64,000 nucleotides of DNA from Paraburkholderia sp. BL9I2N2 (GTDB taxonomy: Bacteria > Pseudomonadota > Gammaproteobacteria > Burkholderiales > Burkholderiaceae), in contig NZ_SMGP01000001.1 in assembly GCF_004339745.1 (NCBI RefSeq), positions 3,782,001-3,846,000 of the forward strand, given 5' to 3'. The position numbers and the translations under genes were made by a program. Shown piece by piece: positions 18,001 through 25,959 of the stretch (within the stretch, counting starts at the first letter, position 1; each line of letters opens with the position of its first letter). The notes under the pieces are model-generated. The model had not been told where the DNA came from and searched no databases. It worked only from the letters and a program-made list of their open reading frames with translations.

Positions 18001-19545
18001 GCGCTGCTTTTCCGCGGGCGGCATAGCCAGCAGCGCACGGTCGATCAGCCCAGCGAGCGGGCTCAGGTCCGGGCGTACAGCGAAGTCGAGCGCGTCGGAG
18101 TCGCCCACCGTGCCGAGGATCTTGAGGACGCCGTCGTACCGTTGCTTGAGCAGGATATCCACGGCGGCCACGTTGCCCACCAGAACGTCCGCCTCGCCGG
18201 ACTCCACCATCTTGAGCGCGTCGTCGAGACTGGGCGCGACCGCGACGTGGTCCGCCGGAATTCGCTGGAATGCGAGCGTGACCGAACCGGCGACATGCGA
18301 CGAAACGACGATGCGGCGCGACGCGAAATCATTCAGCGAGCGAGCGGCCGGTTCGTCCTCACGTCCGACGATCACCAGCGGATAGCTCTCGTATGCGCTG
18401 GTATGCCGCGCCTTCGTGAGGCGTGGATCGTGACTGGAAGCTGTGGCGAGAATTGCCAGTTCGCCGCGCTGGAAAGCTTCGATCGTGGCAGGCCAATCGG
18501 CGGTTTGGGCGCGGTTGAAGACGACGCCTAGAGTGCGGCTCAGATACGTAAGATAGTCGGCGGCGATGCCCGCCGGTCGGCCGGAGTTGTCGACGTAGCT
18601 GAAGGGCGGCCAGCGATTATCGAAACCAACCTGCAATGGTGGCAGCGTACGAAGCCAGGCCTGCTCTTGCGGCGTCAGCGCGAGACTCGGCGCGGCGGGC
18701 ACAGGCTTCGCGTCGAAGTTGCCGGATAGCCAGCGCATGCGAATCGCCACTTCGTCGGCCGGGTTCATCGACGCGAGCGCCTGGTCGAGCTGGTCCCGCA
18801 ATGCAGTCTGTTTGCGGGGCACCGCGAAGCGCAAATTGGAGGTTTTGCTGTTCTCCTCGAAGGCCACTCGCAAGCCGCGAAACTCGTCGGTGGACAATGC
18901 ATATTGCACGACAGCAGTGGAGCCGAGATAAACATCTGCGTCGCCCTGGATCACTGCGGCGAGTGCGGCGTGCGTCGCGGTGAACGTGGTGATCTGGGCG
19001 TGTGGGAAGCGTTCGCGTGTCACACGCTCGAGCGCAAAACCTTTCTCCAGCGCGATACGCGCTCCAGCCAACTGGGCGGGACTTCCATAACTGTTACTGT
19101 CCCGGCGTACCACGACAGACGTGGAAGAGCGGAAATAAGGCGCGGTGAAACTCAAGCACCGCTCGCGCTCGGGCGTGCGGGCAAAGCTCATCAGCAGATC
19201 GACATTTCCGGCGCATGCTGCGGCAAGCAGTTGCGGCAGGTCCGGGAACGCTTTGGCTTCGATGACGACGTTCGGCCCGACGAGGGCGCGCAGATAGTCG
19301 ACACTCATGCCGGTGAGCTGTCCGTCTTGCAGAGCGTCGAACGGCAGCCAACTGTTGGCGAGCACGCCGACGGTCAGTTTCGCGGGGAAACTGGCAACAA
19401 CCTCAGTGTTCGAGCGATTGTCGAACGATTGAGCAAACGCTAATGTTTGTGCGGCGAAAAATAAGAGCCCTGCGAGCAGACCCAGCGAGAGGCGTTCAAG
19501 CGCACGCCTCATTGCAACGCCTGGCATGAAATTGACGGCAGACAC
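15070..19545 (-). CDS. BvgS/EvgS-like hybrid sensor histidine kinase
   Basis: Up to 1491 residues; the true start may be the ATG at 19512 (MRRALERLS), which directly gives a signal-peptide-like N-terminus. Domain order: signal segment; two periplasmic Venus-flytrap (SBP_bac_3) domains at about 50-280 and 285-520; one membrane helix at about 530-555; two PAS domains; HisKA with H854 in MSHEIRTP; HATPase_c with N, G1 (EDTGIGIAPE) and G2 (GTGLGLTI) boxes; a degenerate receiver-like stretch; a receiver with phospho-acceptor D1274; and a C-terminal HPt domain with H1432. This is the full BvgS phosphorelay layout. The first gene upstream is an aquaporin, then three NarL/BvgA-type response regulators, the likely phosphorelay outputs. 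Confidence 0.93.
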   Translation of the reverse strand: MSAVNFMPGVAMRRALERLSLGLLAGLLFFAAQTLAFAQSFDNRSNTEVVASFPAKLTVGVLANSWLPFDALQDGQLTGMSVDYLRALVGPNVVIEAKAFPDLPQLLAAACAGNVDLLMSFARTPERERCLSFTAPYFRSSTSVVVRRDSNSYGSPAQLAGARIALEKGFALERVTRERFPHAQITTFTATHAALAAVIQGDADVYLGSTAVVQYALSTDEFRGLRVAFEENSKTSNLRFAVPRKQTALRDQLDQALASMNPADEVAIRMRWLSGNFDAKPVPAAPSLALTPQEQAWLRTLPPLQVGFDNRWPPFSYVDNSGRPAGIAADYLTYLSRTLGVVFNRAQTADWPATIEAFQRGELAILATASSHDPRLTKARHTSAYESYPLVIVGREDEPAARSLNDFASRRIVVSSHVAGSVTLAFQRIPADHVAVAPSLDDALKMVESGEADVLVGNVAAVDILLKQRYDGVLKILGTVGDSDALDFAVRPDLSPLAGLIDRALLAMPPAEKQRIRQKWVTGNAPESGMWSVTAVRLLPVLIGIGVALLITLRAYLLLQREVRLRKKTERELELQLNFQETLMKTVPYPLVAKDLDGRYIAVNEAYEQACGLGREAIIGRSTIEVRTWGEANSRILDEITREMLNGGETAEVELQFERGAGNVRHGLFWTRICRGSDGQPVCVLGTVVDITDIRRAEMLARETERRLFDVTRSLPAVVFQLRRTADGVYSFPYIGGDTRHLLGVRDGSQSSSDHVDFQRVCEEDRAFVLAELERSAHCETPVDMEFRFAGDEDIKWARAELVPHRESDGSVVWSGYWVDASVEHARSDELARARDLAEAASRAKDDFFAMMSHEIRTPMNGVLGLVEVLERTPLNADQGEMLGMIHESAGALLQILDDLLDYSKIEAGRLTIEAESIDIRDLVDNAVGLLAGRAHEKGLKVRVDIGSDVAATLRGDSVRLRQILFNLLGNAIKFTPQGKVDVCVSVVAQSDGIQTLEMIVEDTGIGIAPEVQVKLFEPFVQAESSTTRRFGGTGLGLTICRKLIDLMNGSLTLHSEPGSGTRMTVRLAMPFETQHYSVNGLRGKRGIVATGDARIAQALMHFGEALGLELRRVSPGAPELHDRAALADVDLLFVNEEVDLPADIRPRTRVICLTEKPKPTGYRILDDNVRVSINPISWRGLGAACAAAMTGLPSVTPRSAGISRTPEGATPPPDRERAIASGRLILVAEDHPVNQELIRHQLALLGFACDVTNDGAEALAALEHTSYGCLITDCHMPKVSGYELTRRIRESEQGGAYRLPILGITANTAPEDLNLCRDAGMDDSLVKPTRLATLRDYLSRWFGTDSAWQAAPSEAVNTPAVAVPDVHGGAEPFVPVDLGHMTQLWGSESTVKALLDSFVSSVREDVQSLSPLLERVETERIEVDRVREWLHRVAGAASVLQYPPLLKALEDYRREITVKPPERVRDDGMVLIDKCNAMLDGIEQQAALLV

Positions 19546-19566
19546 GGTAATGGCACCCGGCGACGC

Positions 19567-20313
19567 TCAGGCAACTTCGCCACGCCCGCCGGCGAGCGTC
19601 GCGGCAGCGCGGTCGGCCTTGCCGTGCAGAAACGAGAACAGCACACCGGCCATGACCCCGCCTGACAGAGGCGCAGCCCAGAACAGCCACAGCTGGTCCA
19701 GCGCCCAATCGCCGACGAGCAATGCCTGGGCCGTGGAGCGGGCGGGATTCACCGAACCATTGGTAACCGGGATCGACACGAGATAGACCAGCACCAGACA
19801 GGCACCGACTACCAGCGGCGCGATCGACGCCATGTCTTGCCGGCGGGCGATCAGCAGGCTGGCCGTGACGAACCCGAAGGACAGCACGAACTCGATGGCC
19901 AGCGCTGAATGCATCTGATAGTCGGCGGGAGAATGGTCGCCGAAGCCATTTGCCGCGAACTCGCTCGCGCCAAGATCGAACCCGGGACGGCCGCCCGCCA
20001 CGTAAAGGAGTAGCGCGGCGGCCACGATCGCGCCGAGAATCTGCGAGGCAATGTAGGGAAGCAGATCCCTGACCGGAAAACGTTGCGCGACAGTGAAGCC
20101 CACTGTGACAGCGGGATTGAAATGACCGCCGGACACGCCGCCGAAACAGTAAGTGGCCGTGACGAGCGCGAGACCGAACGCCAACGCCACCTCCAGCACG
20201 CCACCTGCCTGCTGGACGGCACCGACGTTCAACACAATGCTGCCGCAGCCGACGAACACCAGCCACGCCGTTCCAACACCCTCGACCAACAACCGCTTAC
20301 CTAACGCATCCAT
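19567..20313 (-). CDS. aqpZ: AqpZ-type aquaporin with altered selectivity residues
   Basis: 248 residues, six membrane helices plus two NPA half-helices (N66-P67-A68 and N189-P190-A191). It matches E. coli AqpZ along its whole length (SGGHFNPAVT, IPVTNGSVNPARST). Aligned by eye, the aromatic/arginine filter is F46, Y177, G186, R192, against F43, H174, T183, R189 in AqpZ. Two of four filter residues therefore differ, and solute specificity may differ from a strict water channel. AGGAGG stands just before ATG 20313. It lies between the hybrid kinase (21 bp from its longest start) and the response regulators, all minus strand. Confidence 0.9.
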   Translation of the reverse strand: MDALGKRLLVEGVGTAWLVFVGCGSIVLNVGAVQQAGGVLEVALAFGLALVTATYCFGGVSGGHFNPAVTVGFTVAQRFPVRDLLPYIASQILGAIVAAALLLYVAGGRPGFDLGASEFAANGFGDHSPADYQMHSALAIEFVLSFGFVTASLLIARRQDMASIAPLVVGACLVLVYLVSIPVTNGSVNPARSTAQALLVGDWALDQLWLFWAAPLSGGVMAGVLFSFLHGKADRAAATLAGGRGEVA

Positions 20314-20563
20314 GCCGCCTCCTGAATCTGCTCCCAGGCAGACGGCATCGCACGATTGCCATCAGACATCTGCCTGAATTCTCTCGGCCCGGGAATCGCT
20401 CAGCTTGACGAAATGATCGATTTCGTCAGGAGAGTACGGAATAAGCCGTAGTGAATTCAGAACTATGAGACGCCAACGTCCCGCAACCAATCAGAAGACT
20501 CCTAAATTTCTGGTTCGCCAAAATCATCCGCCGACGGCGCAATGCAATATTGCTCGCCAGCTG

Positions 20564-21208
20564 TCAGGCCAATCCGATCTGCCGCGCATAGCCGATCAGG
20601 TCAGCTTCCGTTTCCAGCCCGAGCTTGCGCATCGCACTACGTTTCTGGGTACTGATGGTCTTGCCGCTGCGCTGCAAACGTACCGCGATTTCATGGACGG
20701 CAAGGCCTTGCACGTAAAGCTGAAAGACTTCCCACTCGCGCGCGCTCAGCATGCCGGCGCGCAACTGCAGCGGCGTGTCGGCCGCCTCCATCGCAACACG
20801 CGCGTGTTGCGACAGGTAGACGCGCCCGGCAAACGCTGCCTCGATCGCATCGATCAACGCCGTGACGGTCTCGCGTTTATCGACGATGCCGCCCACGCCG
20901 ATATGCAGAAGACCGGACAGCATGTGAGCGTGGCAGATCATGGTGAGGACGACGACGCAAGGACGCGACTGGCCCCGCAACAGACGGCGCAGAAACGACA
21001 CCGCGTTGCTGCCGCCATGAATGCCGGGCATGTTGATATCGGAAACGACGACGTCGCACGCGCAGGCGTCGATTAATTCCGCCAGTCCGTGAGTGTCGGC
21101 CGCCTCGCCGACACATTCGATGTGCGGCGCGGCTTGCAACACGCGCTTGACGCCGACGCGAACGCAGTCGTGATCGTCTGCGATGATGACGCGGATCTTC
21201 TGTCTCAT
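20564..21208 (-). CDS. NarL/BvgA-type response regulator (copy 1)
   Basis: 214 residues. The receiver domain has the acidic pair D11-D12 (IADDH), phospho-acceptor D57 (VVVSDINMPG) and the conserved lysine in GIVDKRETV. The C-terminal LuxR-type helix-turn-helix reads LSAREWEVFQLYVQG...KTISTQKRSAMRKLGL. The layout matches BvgA, EvgA and RcsB, the usual partners of BvgS-like kinases. It is the nearest of three tandem regulators to the hybrid kinase, separated from it by the aquaporin gene and a 250-bp gap. DNA target unknown. Confidence 0.93.
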   Translation of the reverse strand: MRQKIRVIIADDHDCVRVGVKRVLQAAPHIECVGEAADTHGLAELIDACACDVVVSDINMPGIHGGSNAVSFLRRLLRGQSRPCVVVLTMICHAHMLSGLLHIGVGGIVDKRETVTALIDAIEAAFAGRVYLSQHARVAMEAADTPLQLRAGMLSAREWEVFQLYVQGLAVHEIAVRLQRSGKTISTQKRSAMRKLGLETEADLIGYARQIGLA

Positions 21209-21323
21209 TTTCTATTGTCTTATCGATTGGTATGCCCTGCACACGATGTGCTTCCCCGGGCGATGCCAATACATCTTCTATTCGTCGCGCGACGGCGCGA
21301 CACGTGGCCGACTTATCGCCGGC

Positions 21324-22016
21324 TCATTGCCGCTTCGGCACGCGCTCCTCAGGAATCACACCGTATTCGACGGCGAAGCGAAACAGTTCCGCATCGCTGT
21401 GCAGGGCCAGCTTGCGCATAGCCGTGCACTTCTGCGCGCTGATCGTTTTGACGCTGCGTTCCAGACGCGCGGCGATCTCGGTGACGCCATACCCTGACGC
21501 ATATTGGGTGAACACTTCGAGTTCGCGGCGCGAGAGAATCTTCCGGACGTAATCGAGCCGCTGGGTCGCCGATGCGTCGGCGATCAATGCGCGCACCGCC
21601 GGCCCGACATAGCACTCGCGTGCCAGCGCCGTGATGACGGCCACATGGATCAGGTCGATCCGGTCCCGCTTGCTCACCAGTCCCTCGACGCCGAGCGAAA
21701 TGACCTTTTGAAGTTCGGCCGCCTCGGTTTCCATGGTGAGCACGACGAGCGCGATGTCGGGGTAGCGCGTCTTGAACTGCCTGACGACTTCCAGTCCGCT
21801 GCCATCCGAACCGCCCGGCATGTAGAGGTCCATGAGCACGAGGTCGCATGAACCGCGATCGACTTCTGCGAAGAGTTCGGTGGCGTCGGCTGCACGGCCG
21901 ACGATCTCCATATTCGGATAGCCGCTTATCAGGTTTTCGATTGCCAGCAGCACCAGTGGATGATCGTCCGCGATGATCGCGCGAACGGGTGTGCTTACCG
22001 CAGCGGTGTCGCGCAT
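21324..22016 (-). CDS. NarL/BvgA-type response regulator (copy 2)
   Basis: 230 residues. Receiver domain with D17-D18 (IADDHPLV), phospho-acceptor D63 (LVLMDLYMPGGSDG) and lysine in GLVSKRDRID. LuxR-type DNA-binding domain with LSRRELEVFTQYASG...KTISAQKCTAMRKLAL. The MPGG-SDG segment after the phospho-site is typical of the RcsB/FimZ/BvgA branch. The upstream gap (22017-22156) carries a perfect 16-bp palindrome. Same strand and spacing as its two relatives. The three copies are clearly diverged from each other, so this is not a recent duplication. Confidence 0.93.
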   Translation of the reverse strand: MRDTAAVSTPVRAIIADDHPLVLLAIENLISGYPNMEIVGRAADATELFAEVDRGSCDLVLMDLYMPGGSDGSGLEVVRQFKTRYPDIALVVLTMETEAAELQKVISLGVEGLVSKRDRIDLIHVAVITALARECYVGPAVRALIADASATQRLDYVRKILSRRELEVFTQYASGYGVTEIAARLERSVKTISAQKCTAMRKLALHSDAELFRFAVEYGVIPEERVPKRQ

Positions 22017-22090
22017 CTTCTACTTCTCCTCCGTACCTTGAATGATTGCCGCCCTCTTTCGTCAACCCTGCTCCTGTCACGATGATTAAA

Positions 22091-22106
22091 TATTCTCGCG
22101 AGAATA
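22091..22106. promoter_or_regulatory. Perfect 16-bp palindrome upstream of response regulator 2
   Basis: TATTCTCGCGAGAATA is a perfect, uninterrupted palindrome in an AT-rich gap, 75-90 bp before the copy-2 start. Dimeric LuxR-type regulators bind inverted repeats of this size, so autoregulation or cross-regulation by one of the three regulators is plausible. No other use is evident. Confidence 0.45.
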
Positions 22107-22156
22107 AACATAAGATCGGTCCGAAACAACCTCAGTCAATTCAAAAAGTAAATTGC

Positions 22157-22822
22157 TTAGATATGCGATTCAAAATTAAGAATTCCATAAGCGCGCACAT
22201 AAGAGAAAAGACCGGGATCGTTGGTGACACCGAGTTTGGCCATCGCTTCGCGTTTTTGCCGCGTGACCGTGCGACGATCGCAGCCGAGCACCGCAGCAAT
22301 GTCCGATATCGACTGGCCACTTACCAGCAGCCTGACGACTGCGGCCTGTTTGCACGTCAAACGTGGCGCCGGCGGTTGTTCGCACTCGGGATCTTGTGGT
22401 TGCGCCAGCGCTTCGATGATGGAACGGCCGAGGTAGGTTTCTCCGTGCCGAGCTGCGAGAATGGCTTGCCAGAGCTCGTCCATCGACTCCGCCTTGCCGA
22501 CCATGCTCACGGCGCCGTCCGACACTATCGCGCGAAGAATCGCGGCGTTTGCCAGAGTTGTCATCACCACGACGCGCAATTGCGGCCAGCCGGTTCGGAT
22601 TCGTCGCACGAGATTCAGGCCATCGTCGATGGCGAATGAGTGTTCCGGCATCGCCAGGTCGGTGACGAGCACATCGCAGGGCGTGCTCCGCAGGCGTTCG
22701 ATTAGCGTAAGGGGATTCGTCGCCTCGTCGACGACAGTCACGCCGGCATGCATTTCAAGTGCGGCGCGGATGCCAAGGATAACGAATGGATGATCGTCCG
22801 CCAGGATAATTCGAAGATTCAC
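22157..22822 (-). CDS. NarL/BvgA-type response regulator (copy 3, divergent)
   Basis: 221 residues if begun at GTG 22822, which places the receiver start (MNLRIILADDHPF) like its relatives; the frame is open to 22891 and an ATG at 22861 is possible. Receiver: D9-D10, phospho-acceptor D55 (LVTDLAMPEHSFAIDDG, with an unusual insert), lysine in MVGKAES. The LuxR-type domain is less canonical (LTCKQAAVVRLLVSG...RRTVTRQKREAMAKLG): the usual KTIS recognition-helix segment is RTVT, which suggests a different DNA target from copies 1 and 2. It is the first of the regulator series on the minus strand. Confidence 0.9.
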   Translation of the reverse strand: MNLRIILADDHPFVILGIRAALEMHAGVTVVDEATNPLTLIERLRSTPCDVLVTDLAMPEHSFAIDDGLNLVRRIRTGWPQLRVVVMTTLANAAILRAIVSDGAVSMVGKAESMDELWQAILAARHGETYLGRSIIEALAQPQDPECEQPPAPRLTCKQAAVVRLLVSGQSISDIAAVLGCDRRTVTRQKREAMAKLGVTNDPGLFSYVRAYGILNFESHI

Positions 22823-23174
22823 TGGGATTGTCTCTCGTTTGTTGTAGGAGTGAATGCGCATACGCAGAAAAATCTGAGCCACTCTGCGCATGCTTTAACG
22901 GCCCCTCGGCAACGCTCAATGTGCCAAGGCGCCCATAAAATCACCGCCACAACTTCACGAAAATCGGAGCGCTCCGAATCCTGCAGAGAAACTAATAGTC
23001 CATTGCGGATTGATTAGAAATAGAAAACATAATTACGCGGAATGGATATTGTCGAGTTTCTCGAGCGGCGCATTTTCGGCGGAAACTCAACGACTCGACC
23101 ATTCATCGCAGAAGTTTCGGCACGGTGCGCCGTATCGGCCGCAGCATCGTCAACAACGGGCACCGTGATCCATA
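22823..23174. other. Intergenic region upstream of the response-regulator series
   Basis: About 350 bp between the stop of the MFS gene and the start of the third response regulator, both minus strand. It must contain the regulator promoter. A 14-bp palindrome lies at 22964-22977. Local composition is more AT-rich near 23000-23040. I see no gene or terminator. Confidence 0.55.
22964..22977. promoter_or_regulatory. 14-bp palindrome upstream of the response-regulator series
   Basis: TCGGAGCGCTCCGA is a perfect palindrome about 140 bp before the likely GTG start of response regulator copy 3. It is GC-rich and unlike the palindrome at 22091, so the two are probably not sites for the same protein. 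Function unproven. Confidence 0.3.
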
Positions 23175-24491
23175 TCAAGTTGCATCGCAAGCGCGCGCGG
23201 CGCTCACCTTGCCTTCACGCGCCGCGCGCGGAAACACCGGCAATGCGATCAATGCGCACACGCTGGCCACGGCCCACACCATCGGCCACGAACCGACCGA
23301 CAACAGCGGCGGAATCGCCAGCGGCGTCAGGAACAGCGTAAGAAACACACAGGTGTTGCCGATCGCCAGCGCAGTGCCCGCGCGGCTCGTCCCTGCCAGC
23401 GTGGCGAGTTCCGTGAAGGCCACGCCGTGCCAGGCCGACGCGCTCACGCCGCCCACCACGACCATTAGTGCGAATACCGCGGTCATCGCCGCGTGATGCA
23501 TGCCGGCGAGACCCGTCAGCAACGCGAGCGATGCGAACAGTACCGCCGTCAGCAGACTACAGGCGCGCATGTAGGCCCGGCGATTGCCGCGCCGGTCAGT
23601 CCAACCGCCGCTCCAGACCCGCGCGATCGCGGCACCCGTTTGCACCGCGGCCATGGTCACGCTGATCGCCAGCACGCCGGCGCGGCTGAAATCGTGAAGA
23701 AACACCGTGCCGAACGTCACAACGGCAAGTTGCGGCACGCACAGCGCGCCGGCGCCGAGCGCCACGCGCCAGATGCCGATGTCACGCAACGGCGAGACCC
23801 TGGCGGGCACGCCGTTCACCGCCGCCGTGTCGCGCACCTCACGCGCCCCGTCCGCCTCGGTATGGGAAGGTTCGTGCAACCAGCGCCACGCGAACACCGC
23901 GGTGATCGCGCATGCTAGCGCCAGCACGGTATAGGCGCTCGCAAAGCCGAAACGCGACGCGAGCACCGGCAGCAGCAATGCGCCAAGGCCGCCGCCCGCG
24001 GGCACCGCGGTCTGGCGAATACTCATGGCCAGACCGCGCTCACCCTCGCGAAACCAGGCCATCACCGCACGGCCGCTCGATCCGTTGACGCTGCCGCCGA
24101 GCAACCCCACCAGCAACAGGCCGAGCGCGAGCATCGTCACGCTCGGGACATGCGCACCGGACGGCACGACGAACAGCGCCAGACCGGCCAGCGCGGCCGC
24201 GGTCGAAAGCAGTCCGAGCAGCAAGACGCGCCGGTCGCCCCAGCGGTCGGTCAGCAGCCCCCACGGCAATTCGCTGACCGCGATGCCGAGGCCGAGCATG
24301 CCGAGCACGAGGCCTAGTCCGTCATTGCCCAGGTGATAGCCGGAGCGCAAGAACACCGCCGTCGTCGGAATCCCGGAGAACGCCGCCGAAAAACTCGCAT
24401 TGGCGGCGAAGCCGACGCCAAGCACCTTCCACCGATGACTTGCCGTTCGGCCGCCGGATAACCCTAAGCCCGCAATTGATTCGCTTCCCAT
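23175..24491 (-). CDS. MFS transporter
   Basis: 438 residues, 12 predicted membrane segments. Motif A appears as LPWGLLTDRWGDRRVLLLG after helix 2 and a second copy as WSGGWTDRRGNRRAYMR in the middle loop. This is a general major-facilitator layout with no family-specific mark, so the substrate is unknown. GGAGGGTGTC precedes ATG 24491. It is divergent from the LysR-type gene at 24587 with a 95-bp gap, which suggests that LysR protein controls it. Confidence 0.88.
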   Translation of the reverse strand: MGSESIAGLGLSGGRTASHRWKVLGVGFAANASFSAAFSGIPTTAVFLRSGYHLGNDGLGLVLGMLGLGIAVSELPWGLLTDRWGDRRVLLLGLLSTAAALAGLALFVVPSGAHVPSVTMLALGLLLVGLLGGSVNGSSGRAVMAWFREGERGLAMSIRQTAVPAGGGLGALLLPVLASRFGFASAYTVLALACAITAVFAWRWLHEPSHTEADGAREVRDTAAVNGVPARVSPLRDIGIWRVALGAGALCVPQLAVVTFGTVFLHDFSRAGVLAISVTMAAVQTGAAIARVWSGGWTDRRGNRRAYMRACSLLTAVLFASLALLTGLAGMHHAAMTAVFALMVVVGGVSASAWHGVAFTELATLAGTSRAGTALAIGNTCVFLTLFLTPLAIPPLLSVGSWPMVWAVASVCALIALPVFPRAAREGKVSAARACDAT

Positions 24492-24586
24492 GACACCCTC
24501 CGCAAAGAATCTGGGGGTATCCTACGGCTGAGGCTTCCATCGGAAAAGCCGGAAAAATAGATGACTTCCACCGGATATACCGAATC

Positions 24587-25474
24587 ATGAGCCAACGCGG
24601 ATTTGACCTGACGCAGTTGCGGACCTTCGTCGCCGTCGCCGAATCGGGCAGCGTCTCGGCGGGCGCCGAGCGCGTGTTCCTGTCGCAGTCCTCGGTCAGC
24701 GAACAGTTGAAGAAACTGGAGGAGCGCGCCGGCCAGCCGCTTTTCGTGCGCAGCAAGCAGGGCGTGAGCGCCACGCCCGCCGGCAGCCGGCTGCTCGAGC
24801 ACGCGCGGCGCATCATCGCGATGAGCGAAGCCGCGTTCGAAGACCTGCAAGGCCGCTCGCTCGACGGCGAGTTGCGCATCGCCATCACGGACTACTACCG
24901 CCCGCACGACATCGCGCGCATTCTCAAGACGTTCTCGGAACAGCACCCACGTCTGAAGCTGCACGTCACCGTGCTGCCGAGCGCGGTGATCGACAGCAAT
25001 GCGGGCGACGATGCGTCGTTCGACATCGGTCTCTCGCTGCGGCTCGTCACGGACAACACGCGCGCCGCGAGCCGGCGCACCGGCGCGCAAAGCACGGTTG
25101 TGCGCCGCGAAAAACTGCTGTGGGTCAGCGCGGCCGATTCAAGTCCACGGCCGGCCACGCCCTATCCACTCGTATTGCTGCCGTCGAGCTGCCAGTTGCA
25201 GCGTTTCGTCGTGAAGCTGCTGGACGAGCACAAGGTACCGTATGTGGTGTCGCATTCCGCTTCCGGCGTAGCCGGCCTGCAACTCGCGCTGAAGGCCGGG
25301 CTGGGTATTTCCTGCCTGAACGAATCGTCGATTGGCGGCGGTGTCGTGGCCTGTCCGGCAAGTGTCGGTTTGCCCGCGTTGCCCGCCGTGGAATTTCATC
25401 TCTTGCCTGGGCGAATCGGCGAAAGCGAACTGGTCAGCAACGCTCGCACGGCCTTGATGCGGCTCTTCAGTTGA
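24587..25474 (+). CDS. LysR-family transcriptional regulator
   Basis: 295 residues. The N-terminal winged helix-turn-helix (FDLTQLRTFVAVAESGSVSAGAERVFLSQSSVSEQLKKLEERAG) is typical, with an effector-binding domain from about residue 90. It stands divergent to the MFS transporter and probably regulates it. The 95-bp gap contains TTCC-ATC-GGAA at 24535-24545, a possible half-site region, but no clear T-N11-A box was identified. The effector is unknown. Confidence 0.92.
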   Translation: MSQRGFDLTQLRTFVAVAESGSVSAGAERVFLSQSSVSEQLKKLEERAGQPLFVRSKQGVSATPAGSRLLEHARRIIAMSEAAFEDLQGRSLDGELRIAITDYYRPHDIARILKTFSEQHPRLKLHVTVLPSAVIDSNAGDDASFDIGLSLRLVTDNTRAASRRTGAQSTVVRREKLLWVSAADSSPRPATPYPLVLLPSSCQLQRFVVKLLDEHKVPYVVSHSASGVAGLQLALKAGLGISCLNESSIGGGVVACPASVGLPALPAVEFHLLPGRIGESELVSNARTALMRLFS

Positions 25475-25959
25475 CTCATGGAAGATGGGCTCACGCCGTC
25501 TCATGGAAGCCCGCGGCTGATCATCAAAAGATCACATTCGCGCGATAGCGTCGACACACGAGACGATTCGCAATGGAAATGTTGAAAGCCCCCTGGTCGA
25601 CGCCTATCATGATCAGGTGTCCCGTCGAATGAGCTTTTGTTTGCTATTGACGCGTCGACTAATTTCCTGCAACCTCGTACACGCTGCTGAACGTTTCAAG
25701 CGTCAATTCCCGCAGCCCGAAACCGCCACCCGCAGGCGCATTCAGGCCGATCATTGTTTTAGCAAAGCAATCGCATCGCCGTAGCGAATCATCACTCGCC
25801 ATCCAGAATAAGTCCGTTTCGATTTGCTGTTCTTGCAGTCGTTACACAAGAAAAGCCGGCAGAGTTGACATGCGTCATCCGTCGGCTTCATAAGCGAATC
25901 CACGTGAGAATGCGCGAGAGATAATCGAGAACAAAGAACGTTCCCAATCGAGGCCTGGC
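25475..25959. other. Intergenic region upstream of the cytochrome oxidase operon
   Basis: 485 bp without a supported gene. It carries the oxidase-operon promoter candidate at 25865-25893, and 6-bp arms AAGCCG/CGGCTT (25854-25859, 25883-25888) flank the putative -35. A CTCATGGAAG decamer occurs twice just after the LysR stop. No terminator with a T-run was found after lysR. Confidence 0.55.
25865..25893 (+). promoter_or_regulatory. Candidate promoter with FNR-like inverted repeat
   Basis: TTGACA (25865-25870), a 17-bp spacer and TCATAA (25888-25893) form a possible sigma-70 promoter with a strong -35 and a weak -10, about 66 bp before the first cytochrome start. TTGAC-ATGC-GTCAT (25865-25878) overlaps the -35 and resembles the FNR/ANR consensus TTGAT-N4-ATCAA at 7 of 10 positions. 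Oxygen-responsive control would suit an oxidase operon, but overlap with the -35 would favour repression. Confidence 0.35.

Noticed and set aside
16240..18531. 763-codon plus-strand open frame opposite the hybrid kinase gene
   Set aside because: It is antisense to a gene with complete domain content; its composition (many His, Arg, Ala, Gln) is typical of a shadow frame in high-GC DNA and it shows no family motif.
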